DNA of 64,000 nt, from contig JAFSPA010000012.1 of the NCBI GenBank assembly GCA_017443145.1, positions 150,048 to 214,047 of the forward strand. Reading direction: 5' to 3'. The notes beneath the pieces were generated by a model. The model was given only the letters and a program-made list of their open reading frames with translations, made no database searches and was not told the DNA's origin. Positions 42,304 to 51,437 of this stretch are shown here, in pieces; the first letter of the stretch is position 1; the number at the start of each line of letters is the position of its first letter. Source of the stretch: Paludibacteraceae bacterium (GTDB lineage Bacteria > Bacteroidota > Bacteroidia > Bacteroidales > Paludibacteraceae). The translations under genes were made by a program, and so were the position numbers.

Positions 42304-43350
42304 ATGAAAAAGATTATTAAAAATCCCTTATTTATTACAGTCATTCTTTGGGGCTGTTTAAGTTTAACATCCTGTCAGCAGGCAGATACGGCGACTTCGG
42401 ACGTAAAGTCTCCGAACAAAGTCCGACCTATTGACAATATCAATTCAGCGTTATTCGATGAAATCGATTTTGATGATATACCGGGTGTAGAGGATGAATT
42501 TAGTGTCCTTGTAGCACAAGTCCATAATGAAGCAGTAGCATATATGTTGAGTTGTCTAGTGAACGAGGAATACACGATCTTCACTAATACAGAAGCGGAG
42601 AATGAAATTATCTTTCGTGAACTTGCAAACCAGTGTGTTGACGAAATGGCGGGTTTGTATAATGTCGATACTACAGGCTTTAGCATTATTGCAAATGTTG
42701 TTGAAGACGATGTCGATGCTTATTTGACCGAAGAAGCCTCGCCTCAGTTGCGTCAATATTTACATGCCGCAGATAGCTTATGTAGCGTAGAAGCCTTTTC
42801 AGCTCTTTCAAATTTATATGGAACATATGGAGCACTATATGACGATAAAGAAAGACTGATTTACAAAACGTACATTGCTGTTGCACAATACTCGTACAAT
42901 GATTGGAGTTTGTGTTCATATGATGCTTTCTCATTTCTTCCTTCGGATTTATTAACCCAATATCAAGAGCCTGACAATCCACCATTGTTTGACGGTGATA
43001 TGGGGAGTATCAATTGGAAAAATGTTGCAAAAGCAGACGGGAGAGGTGCAGTAGACGCCGTAACTGAAGGTGCAATTACACATCTTATAGGATATCTTAT
43101 TTTTGGTACTATTAGTTGGGCTGAATTTGCCATTGAAGTTGGAGTGCATGCTGCAATCCAATCGTTTAAAGCCTATAAGCTAGAATCTGAAAATTGTACG
43201 ATTGAGATAGCGAATCCAGACCATGATTATTTCCAAGACCCTCATAGTTGTCTGTATCAATATTTGGAAGAAAGATACTACCTATATGGCTCCGAGTACT
43301 TGGTTCGTAACTGGAACGGGAGATTTGAGTTCATGATTGATAACTTTTAA
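42304..43350 (+). CDS. Lipoprotein with a Gly/Ala-rich hydrophobic segment
   Basis: A 348-residue exported protein with signal sequence and lipobox LTSC (Cys at about residue 24). The mature part is acidic. Near residues 245-290 there is a hydrophobic stretch GAVDAVTEGAITHLIGYLIFGTISWAEF... with regularly placed Gly, as in segments that insert into or cross membranes. No family is recognised. ATG 42304 starts the signal sequence and lies 70 nt after the promoter. A small membrane protein follows after 5 nt. AT content is higher than in the neighbours, which may point to a recent arrival. Confidence 0.75.
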   Translation: MKKIIKNPLFITVILWGCLSLTSCQQADTATSDVKSPNKVRPIDNINSALFDEIDFDDIPGVEDEFSVLVAQVHNEAVAYMLSCLVNEEYTIFTNTEAENEIIFRELANQCVDEMAGLYNVDTTGFSIIANVVEDDVDAYLTEEASPQLRQYLHAADSLCSVEAFSALSNLYGTYGALYDDKERLIYKTYIAVAQYSYNDWSLCSYDAFSFLPSDLLTQYQEPDNPPLFDGDMGSINWKNVAKADGRGAVDAVTEGAITHLIGYLIFGTISWAEFAIEVGVHAAIQSFKAYKLESENCTIEIANPDHDYFQDPHSCLYQYLEERYYLYGSEYLVRNWNGRFEFMIDNF

Positions 43351-43355
43351 ACTAT

Positions 43356-43841
43356 ATGGAAAACAAAAATTATTTAGAATTTAGAAGGCTAACCCTTGTC
43401 GAACCACCATGCTTATATTATCTGCTAGTCTACATAATAATCATTTTGTCATGGATTTTAAGTGTTACGGTAGGGAAATATCTTTATCATCAAGTGTTCC
43501 CCCAAGAGCCTTCTGACCTAACGGCTATTGAATCTTACTTCATTTTTTTAACAATAGCAACCATTTTTTTTATAAGACGAACTCGTGAAAGAGCTTTGAT
43601 TCATGATAATGGTAACTTGGAAGTGTATGGCTTAAATCACCATACTACAACTCCTATTACCGAAATCAAACAAGTTCATTTCAAAAAGCGACGTACGATT
43701 TGTGGTAATGCCATTGTTATAAAGCTCGAACTTAAGAACGGCAAAGTGATTAAGTTGCTGCTCAAAGAAAACGAGCAATTCCTCGCAGAGCTCAAGAAAC
43801 ACAATTCGAACATTATCATTCCGGAGTTACCGGTCGTATAA
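43356..43841 (+). CDS. Small membrane protein with PH-like C-terminus
   Basis: A 161-residue protein with two membrane segments (about 20-42 and 60-76), followed by a beta-rich domain (ALIHDNGNLEVYGLNHHTTTPITEIKQVHFKKRR) that resembles PH-like domains of small bacterial membrane proteins. Same transcript as the lipoprotein before it. Function unknown. Confidence 0.68.
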   Translation: MENKNYLEFRRLTLVEPPCLYYLLVYIIIILSWILSVTVGKYLYHQVFPQEPSDLTAIESYFIFLTIATIFFIRRTRERALIHDNGNLEVYGLNHHTTTPITEIKQVHFKKRRTICGNAIVIKLELKNGKVIKLLLKENEQFLAELKKHNSNIIIPELPVV

Positions 43842-43876
43842 AAAATAGATTGTATTTTATACGAGTATCTTACTTC

Positions 43877-43914
43877 AAAAAGTGCAGAAACGCAAAATTT
43901 CTGCACTTTTTTTT
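43877..43914. terminator. Strong hairpin terminator, bidirectional type
   Basis: A 14-bp stem (AAAAAGTGCAGAAA at 43877-43890 with TTTCTGCACTTTTT) and a short loop, with a T run on each strand. It lies between the convergent membrane-protein gene and orphan gene. Core is the same as at 4106. Confidence 0.85.
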
Positions 43915-43952
43915 GCCGGCATTAGATGCCGGAACAAACGACAAAGGGTAGG

Positions 43953-44003
43953 GCGGATTCAATCCGCCGGGAATAGACGGAGAGCGGCGGATACTATCCG
44001 CCT
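43953..44003. repeat. Twin hairpins with GGCGGAT stems
   Basis: GGCGGATTCAATCCGCC (43953-43969) and GGCGGATACTATCCGCC (43986-44002) have the same stem and differ only in the loop. The second covers the stop codon of the orphan gene (43994-43996). Confidence 0.6.
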
Positions 44004-44542
44004 GTAGTGGACGAAGGAGCAGTTTTGAGTTGTTGGTAGAGGATGGCACGGAGGAAGTTGGGGAACTGGGCGTAGCGTTTGGGAAGGCCAGTTGCAGGGT
44101 CTTTGGGCGCTTCGGGATCGGGATGCGAGCCACGGGTGCCGGGGAGCTGGGCATTGTAGCGACGTTTGTAGTCGGAGAAAAGGGTGATGGCTTCCTCGAG
44201 CGTGTAGTAATCGGGGATGTGGTTGAATTGTCGGTGGTATTGTTCGCGGCTGAGTTCGCGTTCTTGCTCTTCGGCGGGCAGCTGCTGAAGCTTGTACGCG
44301 AAGTTGATTTGCGCTACTCGGCGGCAGGACTCCGTCCACCAGTTCATGTTAGCTTGTTCAGCTGCGGAAGGCGGATTCTTTTTGAAGTTGCGGGGATTCT
44401 TGATTTTGTAAGCCTCCTGCTTGCCTTCGGCGATGATACGTCCTTTGTCGTCGCGGTATTTCTTTTTGCGGTTTACGATACCGTCCTTGCCGATTGAGCC
44501 GCGAATTTCGGCGAAGGGGAAGTTTAGATCTGCTAATGCCAT
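43994..44542 (-). CDS. Small orphan protein, similar layout to the protein at 4160
   Basis: A 182-residue soluble protein, no signal peptide. N-terminal third: FAEIRGSIGKDGIVNRKKKYRDDKGR, then KIKNPRNFKKNPPSAAEQANMNWW. The middle is helical (EEQERELSREQYHRQFNHIPDYYTLEEAI) and the end is Pro-rich. The order of features follows the 168-residue protein at 4160, though identity is low. The pattern of a Gly-Lys-Gly start, a basic strand, an NP segment and an AxQ helix recalls short Bacteroidota proteins of unknown role. The predicted promoter is at 44843-44874, so the 300-nt leader contains 11-bp array C. Confidence 0.7.
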   Translation of the reverse strand: MALADLNFPFAEIRGSIGKDGIVNRKKKYRDDKGRIIAEGKQEAYKIKNPRNFKKNPPSAAEQANMNWWTESCRRVAQINFAYKLQQLPAEEQERELSREQYHRQFNHIPDYYTLEEAITLFSDYKRRYNAQLPGTRGSHPDPEAPKDPATGLPKRYAQFPNFLRAILYQQLKTAPSSTTGG

Positions 44543-44615
44543 AGTTGTTATGTTAAATTGTTACGTTGTTAAATCGTTAAATTGTTAAAAAAATTGCGGT
44601 TTTCTTAGTGTTAAG

Positions 44616-44725
44616 TCAGCCTTAAGTTAGCCTGCTCTTGGCTTACGAACCTACGGAGGACCTACTAATAACCTACTAATCACCTACAAATAACCTACGA
44701 ATCACCTACGATTTTCCTACGGATG
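44616..44725. repeat. 11-bp tandem array C
   Basis: Ten 11-bp units in exact phase. Three degenerate ones (TCAGCCTTAAG, TTAGCCTGCTC, TTGGCTTACGA) are followed by seven of type ACCTACNNATN. It lies in the predicted leader of the minus-strand orphan gene. The entry motif ATGGTCYCRCT of arrays A, B and D is not present. Confidence 0.88.
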
Positions 44726-44842
44726 TCATATAGTTCGCTGCAGCAATACAGGTTGCAGTAATATTCCTATACGTGCCTTGTATTGTTAGCCTTCCTAGGC
44801 GGATGCCGCTCCTCCCGCTTAACGGGAGAACGCTCCGAGGTG

Positions 44843-44874
44843 CAAAAGTAGTACAAAAAAATGGAATGTGCAAA
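44843..44874 (-). promoter_or_regulatory. Promoter of the orphan gene at 43994
   Basis: Minus strand: TTTG (44874-44871), 20 nt, TACTTTTG (44850-44843). It would give a leader of about 300 nt that includes array C. Confidence 0.7.
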
Positions 44875-44900
44875 TAATTTTGCGAAAAATGCGATTTTTG

Positions 44901-44932
44901 TTTGTGTATTTTCAAAAAAAGTTGTAATTTTG
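44901..44932 (+). promoter_or_regulatory. Promoter of the OmpA-family gene
   Basis: TTTG (44901-44904), 20 nt, TAATTTTG (44925-44932), 39 nt before ATG 44972. Confidence 0.75.
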
Positions 44933-44971
44933 CGGCCGCTTAGGTTTATATTGATAATAGAAAGCCATACC

Positions 44972-46651
44972 ATGAGAAAACGAGGAGCTTTACTACTACT
45001 TTTGTTGGTGCCGCTGATGCTGTGGGGACAAGACGCGGAACGTGTGATGTCAACGGCGAGGGACACGAAGCGGGACACGGAACGTGCGATGTCAACGGCG
45101 AAGGACACGAAGCGGGACACGGATCTGGATACGGTTCGGGTGATGTCGATGGCGGCGGAGGCGGAGCGTGAGACGGTGAGTGAGACCGTTTATGCGATGG
45201 AGGATACAGAGGAACTGAAGAAGACTCCGGACAGCCTCACGCGCGTAGAGATTCGTACTATCCGCTACTACACGGATACGTTAACCGAGATTGCTTATAC
45301 GGCAGATAGCACAGCTAAGCAGCGCGAAGAGGTTATTCGCGTCGATTCGACCGACCGTCGCGGACATTATATCCAGGCACATGTAGGTGTGAGCTACGGT
45401 TCTTTAGGGTATGGCTTTGAGGATGAGGATAGCAAAGTGAGCGGGTTCGTGAGTCCGTTGATTCAGTTGCAGTATGCCTATTTCTTTCATAAGAACTGGG
45501 GTGTAGGTGCCGGTCTATGGTACACGTACAGTTCCTCGACGGCGCACGTAGGTGGCACGTACGAGTGGAAGGATGTGGTAGATACGGACTTGGAGCAACA
45601 CTATACGCACACGTCGACGGTTTTTGAATGGGATGAGCGTCAGTGGATGCACCATTTGGCTATTCCTATATCGCTGCAGTTCCAATGGCTTCACGAGTCG
45701 GGTAAAGCGGGCGTTTTTGCGGCTGTGGGATTGGCACCATCATTCACGGTGGCTAATTCGTACAGCGTGAAGAAAGGTACCGTGAACCACAGCGGATATT
45801 ATCCTGCATGGGACCTGACGCTACGGAATGTGCATGAGTTCGGCGACAAAGACTATACGCAGGAGCAATCCTCGACAGGTAAGCTGTCCGTGAGCCCGAC
45901 TGCCACTGTTTTCGCGGATATAGCGGCGCTCGTGCCTTTGACCAAACAGATAGACTTGATTGCCGGCCTGTATTTCCAATGCGGCGCGAATGATGCGAAC
46001 ACGTCCGAGAAGAAAGCGCTCGGCTGGAAAGATGAGACGTTCACCTTCATGGAAGACTACGACGGCGCTTATGCGCTGAACACGACGAAAGCGTCGCATC
46101 CGTTTGAGGTGGGTGTGAAAGTCGGTATTCACTGGCACTATATAGGCAAAGATAAGCACAATATCATCGATTACTTCGAATACTATACCCGTATCGACAC
46201 GACGGTGAGCCTGCTCGCTCGTCAGGATACGGTGATTCAAGAGCGCATCGACACACTCACTCGGGCACATATAGCCAAAGCGGCACAGGAAGTGGAGAAA
46301 TTCAACAAGATTTACTTCGCGTACGACAGCTATAAGCTGACGGATGAAGTGGAGAACTACCTGTCGTCGATAGTAGGCGTGCTGAACTCCGTTCCGGATG
46401 CGAAGATATCGATTGACGGTCACGCGTCGGAGGAAGGCCAACGGCTGCATAACGAGCGACTGGCGTATAACCGCGCTAAAGCGGTCGCGAAATACCTTGT
46501 GCAACAGGGTATAGACAAGGAGCGCGTGATTGTGATTGGACACGGTTCGCTTGTGCCCAACGAGGAGAACGTGAACCACGAACTGTCGATGGACAGACGC
46601 GCCGAAGTGAAAGTGGTGCAGAAACAAAGTGAAATCGAACCGAATAAATAA
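44972..46651 (+). CDS. OmpA family outer-membrane protein
   Basis: A 559-residue protein: signal peptide (ends MLWGQ-D), a charged repeat region (ERVMSTARDTKRDT and ERAMSTAKDTKRDT, encoded by a 42-bp tandem repeat at 45036-45119), a barrel-like middle (about 130-400) and a C-terminal OmpA peptidoglycan-binding domain (IYFAYDSYKL, ISIDGHASEEGQRLHNERLAYNRAKAV, MDRRAEVKV). It probably ties the outer membrane to the wall. The next gene starts 6 nt downstream and is likely its partner in one transcript. Confidence 0.9.
   Translation: MRKRGALLLLLLVPLMLWGQDAERVMSTARDTKRDTERAMSTAKDTKRDTDLDTVRVMSMAAEAERETVSETVYAMEDTEELKKTPDSLTRVEIRTIRYYTDTLTEIAYTADSTAKQREEVIRVDSTDRRGHYIQAHVGVSYGSLGYGFEDEDSKVSGFVSPLIQLQYAYFFHKNWGVGAGLWYTYSSSTAHVGGTYEWKDVVDTDLEQHYTHTSTVFEWDERQWMHHLAIPISLQFQWLHESGKAGVFAAVGLAPSFTVANSYSVKKGTVNHSGYYPAWDLTLRNVHEFGDKDYTQEQSSTGKLSVSPTATVFADIAALVPLTKQIDLIAGLYFQCGANDANTSEKKALGWKDETFTFMEDYDGAYALNTTKASHPFEVGVKVGIHWHYIGKDKHNIIDYFEYYTRIDTTVSLLARQDTVIQERIDTLTRAHIAKAAQEVEKFNKIYFAYDSYKLTDEVENYLSSIVGVLNSVPDAKISIDGHASEEGQRLHNERLAYNRAKAVAKYLVQQGIDKERVIVIGHGSLVPNEENVNHELSMDRRAEVKVVQKQSEIEPNK
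45036..45119 (+). repeat. 42-bp direct repeat in the OmpA-family gene
   Basis: Two 42-bp copies differ at only a few bases and encode 14-residue units. A third, degenerate unit (RVMSMAAEAERET) follows. Confidence 0.85.
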
Positions 46652-46657
46652 ACGACT

Positions 46658-49600
46658 ATGAAGAACGCAAGACGATATATGATGATGGCCCTGCTGCTAA
46701 TAGCGGCAGGATGTGCATTCGGCCGCAGTTTTGTCAAGAACGAGAAGCTGTACGTCAAGATGGACCAGAGTTTTGACTGGACAGTAGATAACGCGAACCT
46801 GTACCTGTACCTGTGGACGCCCGACGTGAACGATAAATGGCTGAAGCTGACGGCAGAGAAGTCGGGCAGTAAGATATACGTCGGCACCTTCGATGCTGCA
46901 GGTGGTTACACGAAGTGTATTGTGGTGCGCAAGAACTCAAGCGACGCTTCGGCAAGCTGGTCTAACGTGTGGAACCAGACCTGCGACCTGGATATACCGG
47001 ACTATAAGAACTGCAATATCCTGAGCGGTTTCAGCGCGAAAACAGGTACCGATGCGTGCACATCGACCTCGACGTGGAAGACCTACGCTCCGCCAACGAG
47101 CCTGATAGGGACCGTGAGCGCGCTCAAGTCCGGCGGCGTGACGGAGGAAGAGATACATATATGTTCCGACGCGGCAGGAGACCCGTTCTCGTTGCGCGTC
47201 AAACTGAACAGCGCTAAGACTGCCTATGCGTACGACGACGTGAACGGTCACGGCTGGTACTACTCGACGAACGGTACGAGCTGGACGTCCGTGGACAGCT
47301 ACGCGGGAGTGATACGTAATGAGGAGAAAGAGCGCGACTGGATCAATAACACGTTGCCAACGACCCTGCCGACAACGATGTACTACTACCTGCATTCGAA
47401 CACACCGGCGGGTAGGAGACTGATTAAACTGCTGCCGGATCAGACCTGTGCGCTGAACTGCGAGATCACATCGTTCGAGTACGCTATCTCGGCGGTGAAT
47501 GCGGATAATAACACCTACACGCTGGATGGTATGGTGGCCTTCGGCAAGGCAAGCGGTAACTTAGTCATATCGTGCGACGGTATATCGAAGACTATTACTA
47601 ACCCGAAGAGCCCGCAGTCGTTCTCGCTGGAAGGTCTGCCTGCTGCGACAACAAAAGGCCAGACGACAAAGGCTACCGCATCGTTCACAGGCGACGGGAG
47701 CTGCACGGCACAGAAAGATATTATTGTGCCGAACGCGACCGAGGCGATGCAGACCGAGACGGTGCATGTGCTGACAGGTAACCCCGTGGTGCTGACACCG
47801 AAGAATATAGAGAGCTCCAACGAGTTCCGGTGGACAGCAGATGGCACAGAGATAATCGGTGCCACCCAAGTCTATACCGTGCCGGCAGGAAGCGAGAACA
47901 AGACGATAGAGTTCGTCTATAAGGAGTTCTACCCAATAAGCGGCACGATGGAAGATATGATGGCCAACGGTAACTACGAGAACGCGAGCTTCAACTACGG
48001 TAAATACGGCAAGAAGAGTACCATTAGCGACTATAACTACTGGGGGATTCACCAGCAGAGTAATCCTGACCAGGAGATACATTTCTACGACACGTGTACG
48101 CTGCGCGGAGCGGATGGCAAGTTAGATAACGGCTTTGCGGTGGTGCGGAATGCGAATAAGTTCCACCCGTCGTTTGCTAAAATAAAAGCGAAAGAGGGTA
48201 ATAACTTCGCGCTGTTCGATGCCGCTTCCGGCACTGAAGGCGGAAATAAGATGGCATGGTACGCCTCGACAGCCGGTAATGCCAAACTCAAACTGAAGAA
48301 AGGTACCACGTACGTGCTGTCCTTCTGGGCCGCTAACCTTAATAACTTCGGCGAGATGGATAATGCGGCACGGTTTAGATTCCGCATCCAGTACGGCGCT
48401 AAGACATGGTACTCCCAAGTGCTTGACTTAGGCTCTGCCGAGTTCCGCAATAACCTCTGGCACCAACACTCGGAGACCTTCTACTCGGACGGTAACTACG
48501 ACAACGTGACCATATCCGTGGTCAATGAGAACACCAACGTGCTCGAGATAGGTAATGACTTCGCGCTGGACGATATACAGTTCCACGCCATCAGTAGCGT
48601 GTCGAAAGTGGTGAAGAGCCAGCAGAAGTTCATTGTTACTATCCACGAGCCGACGATAGATAACTTCACGGCGACCGTGCTGCCCGTGGACTGCGACACA
48701 ACAACCTACAAGGTGGCGATGAGTGTGACCTACCAAAACCCGAGCGGACAGATAATTATTAAGGATAAGACGACGGGACAAACTTACACCTACACCGTTC
48801 CGACCGGCTGGGCTTACGACACGCCGTACACGCTGAATAAGACCATTACTATCACCACGAAAGAGGCAACACACGAGTGGGAAGCGTACTTCAGCGACTG
48901 GACAACAGCCAAGAAGACCGCAACGACAACGCTTCCGGGCTTCCCGAAGATAGATACGAAGAACTACGCCCTGAGTGGTGTAGGGTGCACCGACCTGACA
49001 ACAACACTGACCTTCGACCTCGATTATACGTACCAGCGCGGAACGCTCACGTACTGGGTCGATGGTGGCACGAAACAGACCGGAACCTATTCGGAGGATG
49101 ATGTGACGCAGAAGACGCTGACGGGTCTGACTGTTCCCGCTATCCCTGCCGACGGCAAAGATACGCATAAGCTGCATGTGTCGTTTGACGGCGCTAACAG
49201 CTGCGTGAAAGAGTACGCACTGCCGGAAGTGCCGTTCAGTCCTGTTATTACCAGCGTGACGGTGAGCGGAGTACCTGCGCAAGTACTGTGCACGGACGAT
49301 GACTATACCATACAAGTGACTATCAAGACACCGTACGACGCGACGGGACGAAACCTCGTGCTGACATACGACGATAAGTCGGGTAAGACGACGAAGACCG
49401 TCGCTGCAACCGGTACGAGTACCTCCGTTTCGCTGAAGCTCAGTAACCTGGGTGGTGCGAAAGACTCGGTAGTCGTGGCGTACGAAGCAATACCTACTTG
49501 CACGACGTCGAGTGCCGCCTTTGTGCCGCCGTTCCGCTTGGCATGCAATGTTTATAAAGACTCTATCTGCGACGGAGAGAGCTACACACTGCACGGATTC

Positions 49601-50299
49601 AATATTAAGACTCCTCCTGTAGGAGTGGATACATTCACGTTAGGTTACGACTCACTCATACTGACGACGCTAACCTTACCTGCGGTAAGTGTGGGCGCGA
49701 ATATAGTTGTTTGCAATAACGAGAACCTAATTCGCATGCCGTTTACTGCCACTGCAGGCCTTCCGGATACGTACTCCATACGGATAGACGGAAAAGACTA
49801 TACGGTGTCGGTAGTAGGTGGTGACCTGCAGTTCGACCGTCCTGTCAGTCTGACGCCGGGCGATTACGGATGCGTGCTGACAGTGGGGCAGACAGGAATA
49901 GCTTGCGAGACGACAACGGCGCTGAGTCTGCGTGTCGATGCGGCGGATATCATGTACCGCAAGTGGGAAGATGTGCTCTTTGTAGATAACTCCGGCAAGC
50001 GGTTCGTGGGCTACCAGTGGTACGATAACGGTGTGGCGATAAACGGCGCAACGGAACAGTACCTGTACCAAGAAGGTGGTCTGCCCGGTAACTACTGCTG
50101 CCGCGTGACAACAAGCGACGGAAAAGTGTTCTACACGTGCGAGGAACCGTTTGAGCAAGTGACACGCAGCCGCGATAAAGCCAATGGACAAGAACAACGG
50201 CGCGAGATACGACGCTACGAGATTGCTCCAAACCTGTTCGTTATCGTTGAGGAAGTGGGAGACAAAGTGGTGACACGGAAAGAATTGATAGTACAATAG
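46658..50299 (+). CDS. Large exported protein with Ig-like modules (1213 residues)
   Basis: A secreted or surface protein of 1213 residues with an N-terminal signal sequence (LLLIAAGCAFG; the AAGC could also act as a lipobox). The N-terminal part contains FKNEKLYVKMDQSFDW-like and LYLYLWTPD stretches like those in carbohydrate-associated modules. The middle (about 420-640) resembles a jelly-roll domain (NFALFDAASGTEGGNKMAWYAS, LSFWAANLNNFGEMD). Then several Ig/PKD-like repeats with paired Cys follow, and a terminal module (VGYQWYDNGVAINGATEQYLY). No catalytic motif is seen. Cotranscribed with the OmpA-family gene; a role in surface attachment is inference. It ends with a charged tail, not a clear sorting domain. 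Confidence 0.82.
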   Translation: MKNARRYMMMALLLIAAGCAFGRSFVKNEKLYVKMDQSFDWTVDNANLYLYLWTPDVNDKWLKLTAEKSGSKIYVGTFDAAGGYTKCIVVRKNSSDASASWSNVWNQTCDLDIPDYKNCNILSGFSAKTGTDACTSTSTWKTYAPPTSLIGTVSALKSGGVTEEEIHICSDAAGDPFSLRVKLNSAKTAYAYDDVNGHGWYYSTNGTSWTSVDSYAGVIRNEEKERDWINNTLPTTLPTTMYYYLHSNTPAGRRLIKLLPDQTCALNCEITSFEYAISAVNADNNTYTLDGMVAFGKASGNLVISCDGISKTITNPKSPQSFSLEGLPAATTKGQTTKATASFTGDGSCTAQKDIIVPNATEAMQTETVHVLTGNPVVLTPKNIESSNEFRWTADGTEIIGATQVYTVPAGSENKTIEFVYKEFYPISGTMEDMMANGNYENASFNYGKYGKKSTISDYNYWGIHQQSNPDQEIHFYDTCTLRGADGKLDNGFAVVRNANKFHPSFAKIKAKEGNNFALFDAASGTEGGNKMAWYASTAGNAKLKLKKGTTYVLSFWAANLNNFGEMDNAARFRFRIQYGAKTWYSQVLDLGSAEFRNNLWHQHSETFYSDGNYDNVTISVVNENTNVLEIGNDFALDDIQFHAISSVSKVVKSQQKFIVTIHEPTIDNFTATVLPVDCDTTTYKVAMSVTYQNPSGQIIIKDKTTGQTYTYTVPTGWAYDTPYTLNKTITITTKEATHEWEAYFSDWTTAKKTATTTLPGFPKIDTKNYALSGVGCTDLTTTLTFDLDYTYQRGTLTYWVDGGTKQTGTYSEDDVTQKTLTGLTVPAIPADGKDTHKLHVSFDGANSCVKEYALPEVPFSPVITSVTVSGVPAQVLCTDDDYTIQVTIKTPYDATGRNLVLTYDDKSGKTTKTVAATGTSTSVSLKLSNLGGAKDSVVVAYEAIPTCTTSSAAFVPPFRLACNVYKDSICDGESYTLHGFNIKTPPVGVDTFTLGYDSLILTTLTLPAVSVGANIVVCNNENLIRMPFTATAGLPDTYSIRIDGKDYTVSVVGGDLQFDRPVSLTPGDYGCVLTVGQTGIACETTTALSLRVDAADIMYRKWEDVLFVDNSGKRFVGYQWYDNGVAINGATEQYLYQEGGLPGNYCCRVTTSDGKVFYTCEEPFEQVTRSRDKANGQEQRREIRRYEIAPNLFVIVEEVGDKVVTRKELIVQ

Positions 50300-50325
50300 G
50301 TTATAAGTTATAGGTTATAGGTTGT
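50298..50325. repeat. 7-bp spacer repeat upstream of recR
   Basis: AGGTTAT, AAGTTAT, AGGTTAT, AGGTTGT in 7-bp phase, starting at the stop codon of the large protein. Confidence 0.8.
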
Positions 50326-50335
50326 TGTTAAAGGG

Positions 50336-50953
50336 ATGAGTGATTATCCATCGATATTATTAGAGAATGCGGTGCGGCAGGTAGGCTCGCTGCCCGGAGT
50401 AGGCAAGAAAACAGCCCTGCGGCTGGTGTTGCATCTGTTACGGCAGCCGAAACACGATGTGGACACCTTTGCCGAATCGCTGACCAAACTCAAGAACGAG
50501 GTGCGGTATTGCCGTATATGCCACAATATATCCGATCAGGACGTGTGCCCAATCTGTGCATCGCACCATCGCGATAAGCAGACTATTTGCGTCGTGGAGA
50601 ATGTGCAGGACGTGATGTCCATAGAGAACACAGGCCAGTACAGCGGCGTGTACCACGTGCTTGGTGGTATCATCTCGCCAATGGACGGAATAGGACCGAA
50701 AGATATCGAGATAGACTCGCTCGTGGCACGTATCGAGCCTGAAGATATACAGGAGGTGATTCTTGCGCTGCCGACCACGATGGAAGGCGACACAACCAAC
50801 TTCTATATCTACCGCCGACTGCAAGCCCTGGGCCGTGATGGGCTGCGCATATCCCAGATAGCACGCGGCGTGGCTGTGGGCAATGAACTCGAATATACGG
50901 ACGAGATAACGCTCGGTCGGTCGATACTTAATCGTGTGGAATTCAAAGGATAA
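50336..50953 (+). CDS. recR: Recombination mediator RecR
   Basis: A 205-residue protein of the RecFOR pathway that helps load RecA on gapped DNA. HhH segment [21 protein letters not shown] (residues 15-35), C4 zinc finger [16 protein letters not shown] (about 61-76), and Toprim domain ([19 protein letters not shown]) with [11 protein letters not shown]. Length is normal. Followed by a membrane protein after 24 nt. Confidence 0.97.
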   Translation: MSDYPSILLENAVRQVGSLPGVGKKTALRLVLHLLRQPKHDVDTFAESLTKLKNEVRYCRICHNISDQDVCPICASHHRDKQTICVVENVQDVMSIENTGQYSGVYHVLGGIISPMDGIGPKDIEIDSLVARIEPEDIQEVILALPTTMEGDTTNFYIYRRLQALGRDGLRISQIARGVAVGNELEYTDEITLGRSILNRVEFKG

Positions 50954-50977
50954 AATAGATAAAACAAGGATACAACT

Positions 50978-51436
50978 ATGGATAAAAAAACAGTTCTTAA
51001 ACGCCTGAACATCATTTACTACGGCGTATTTAGCTTGCTCATTGTGCTGGCAACGGTGTCGTATCTGTTGGTTATTAAGGGTATAGTGCCGGTTATCGAC
51101 CCGCAGTCGGCATGGGGCAAAGTGATACAATATATCGTTATCTTCGACGTGCTGCTGACATTGCCGTTCGGCCTTTGGTGGCATAAGAGACGCTGCCGTG
51201 GGATAGCGCAGTTAGTAGAAACAGAAATGCGCTTGACGGCGTATTACCGGTCGGCTGCCCTGCGTATATGCTTAGTGAGCAACACCATGCTGCTTGCCGT
51301 GCCCGCGTTCTATCTGCTCGGTGCCTACCAGTCCATGATCTGGGTGGCAGCTATCTCCGCTATCGGATGGTACTTCACCAAACCGACAGAGAAGAAGATG
51401 TATCTTGAACTGAATCCGGACTTAGAACAATACTAA
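50978..51436 (+). CDS. Membrane protein of unknown function
   Basis: A 152-residue protein with four hydrophobic segments (about 12-34, 46-66, 94-112, 115-132) and a charged C-terminus (PTEKKMYLELNPDLEQY). No family recognised beyond general likeness to Bacteroidales hypothetical proteins found near recR. The HAD gene starts 1 nt after its stop. Confidence 0.78.
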   Translation: MDKKTVLKRLNIIYYGVFSLLIVLATVSYLLVIKGIVPVIDPQSAWGKVIQYIVIFDVLLTLPFGLWWHKRRCRGIAQLVETEMRLTAYYRSAALRICLVSNTMLLAVPAFYLLGAYQSMIWVAAISAIGWYFTKPTEKKMYLELNPDLEQY

Positions 51437-51437
51437 T

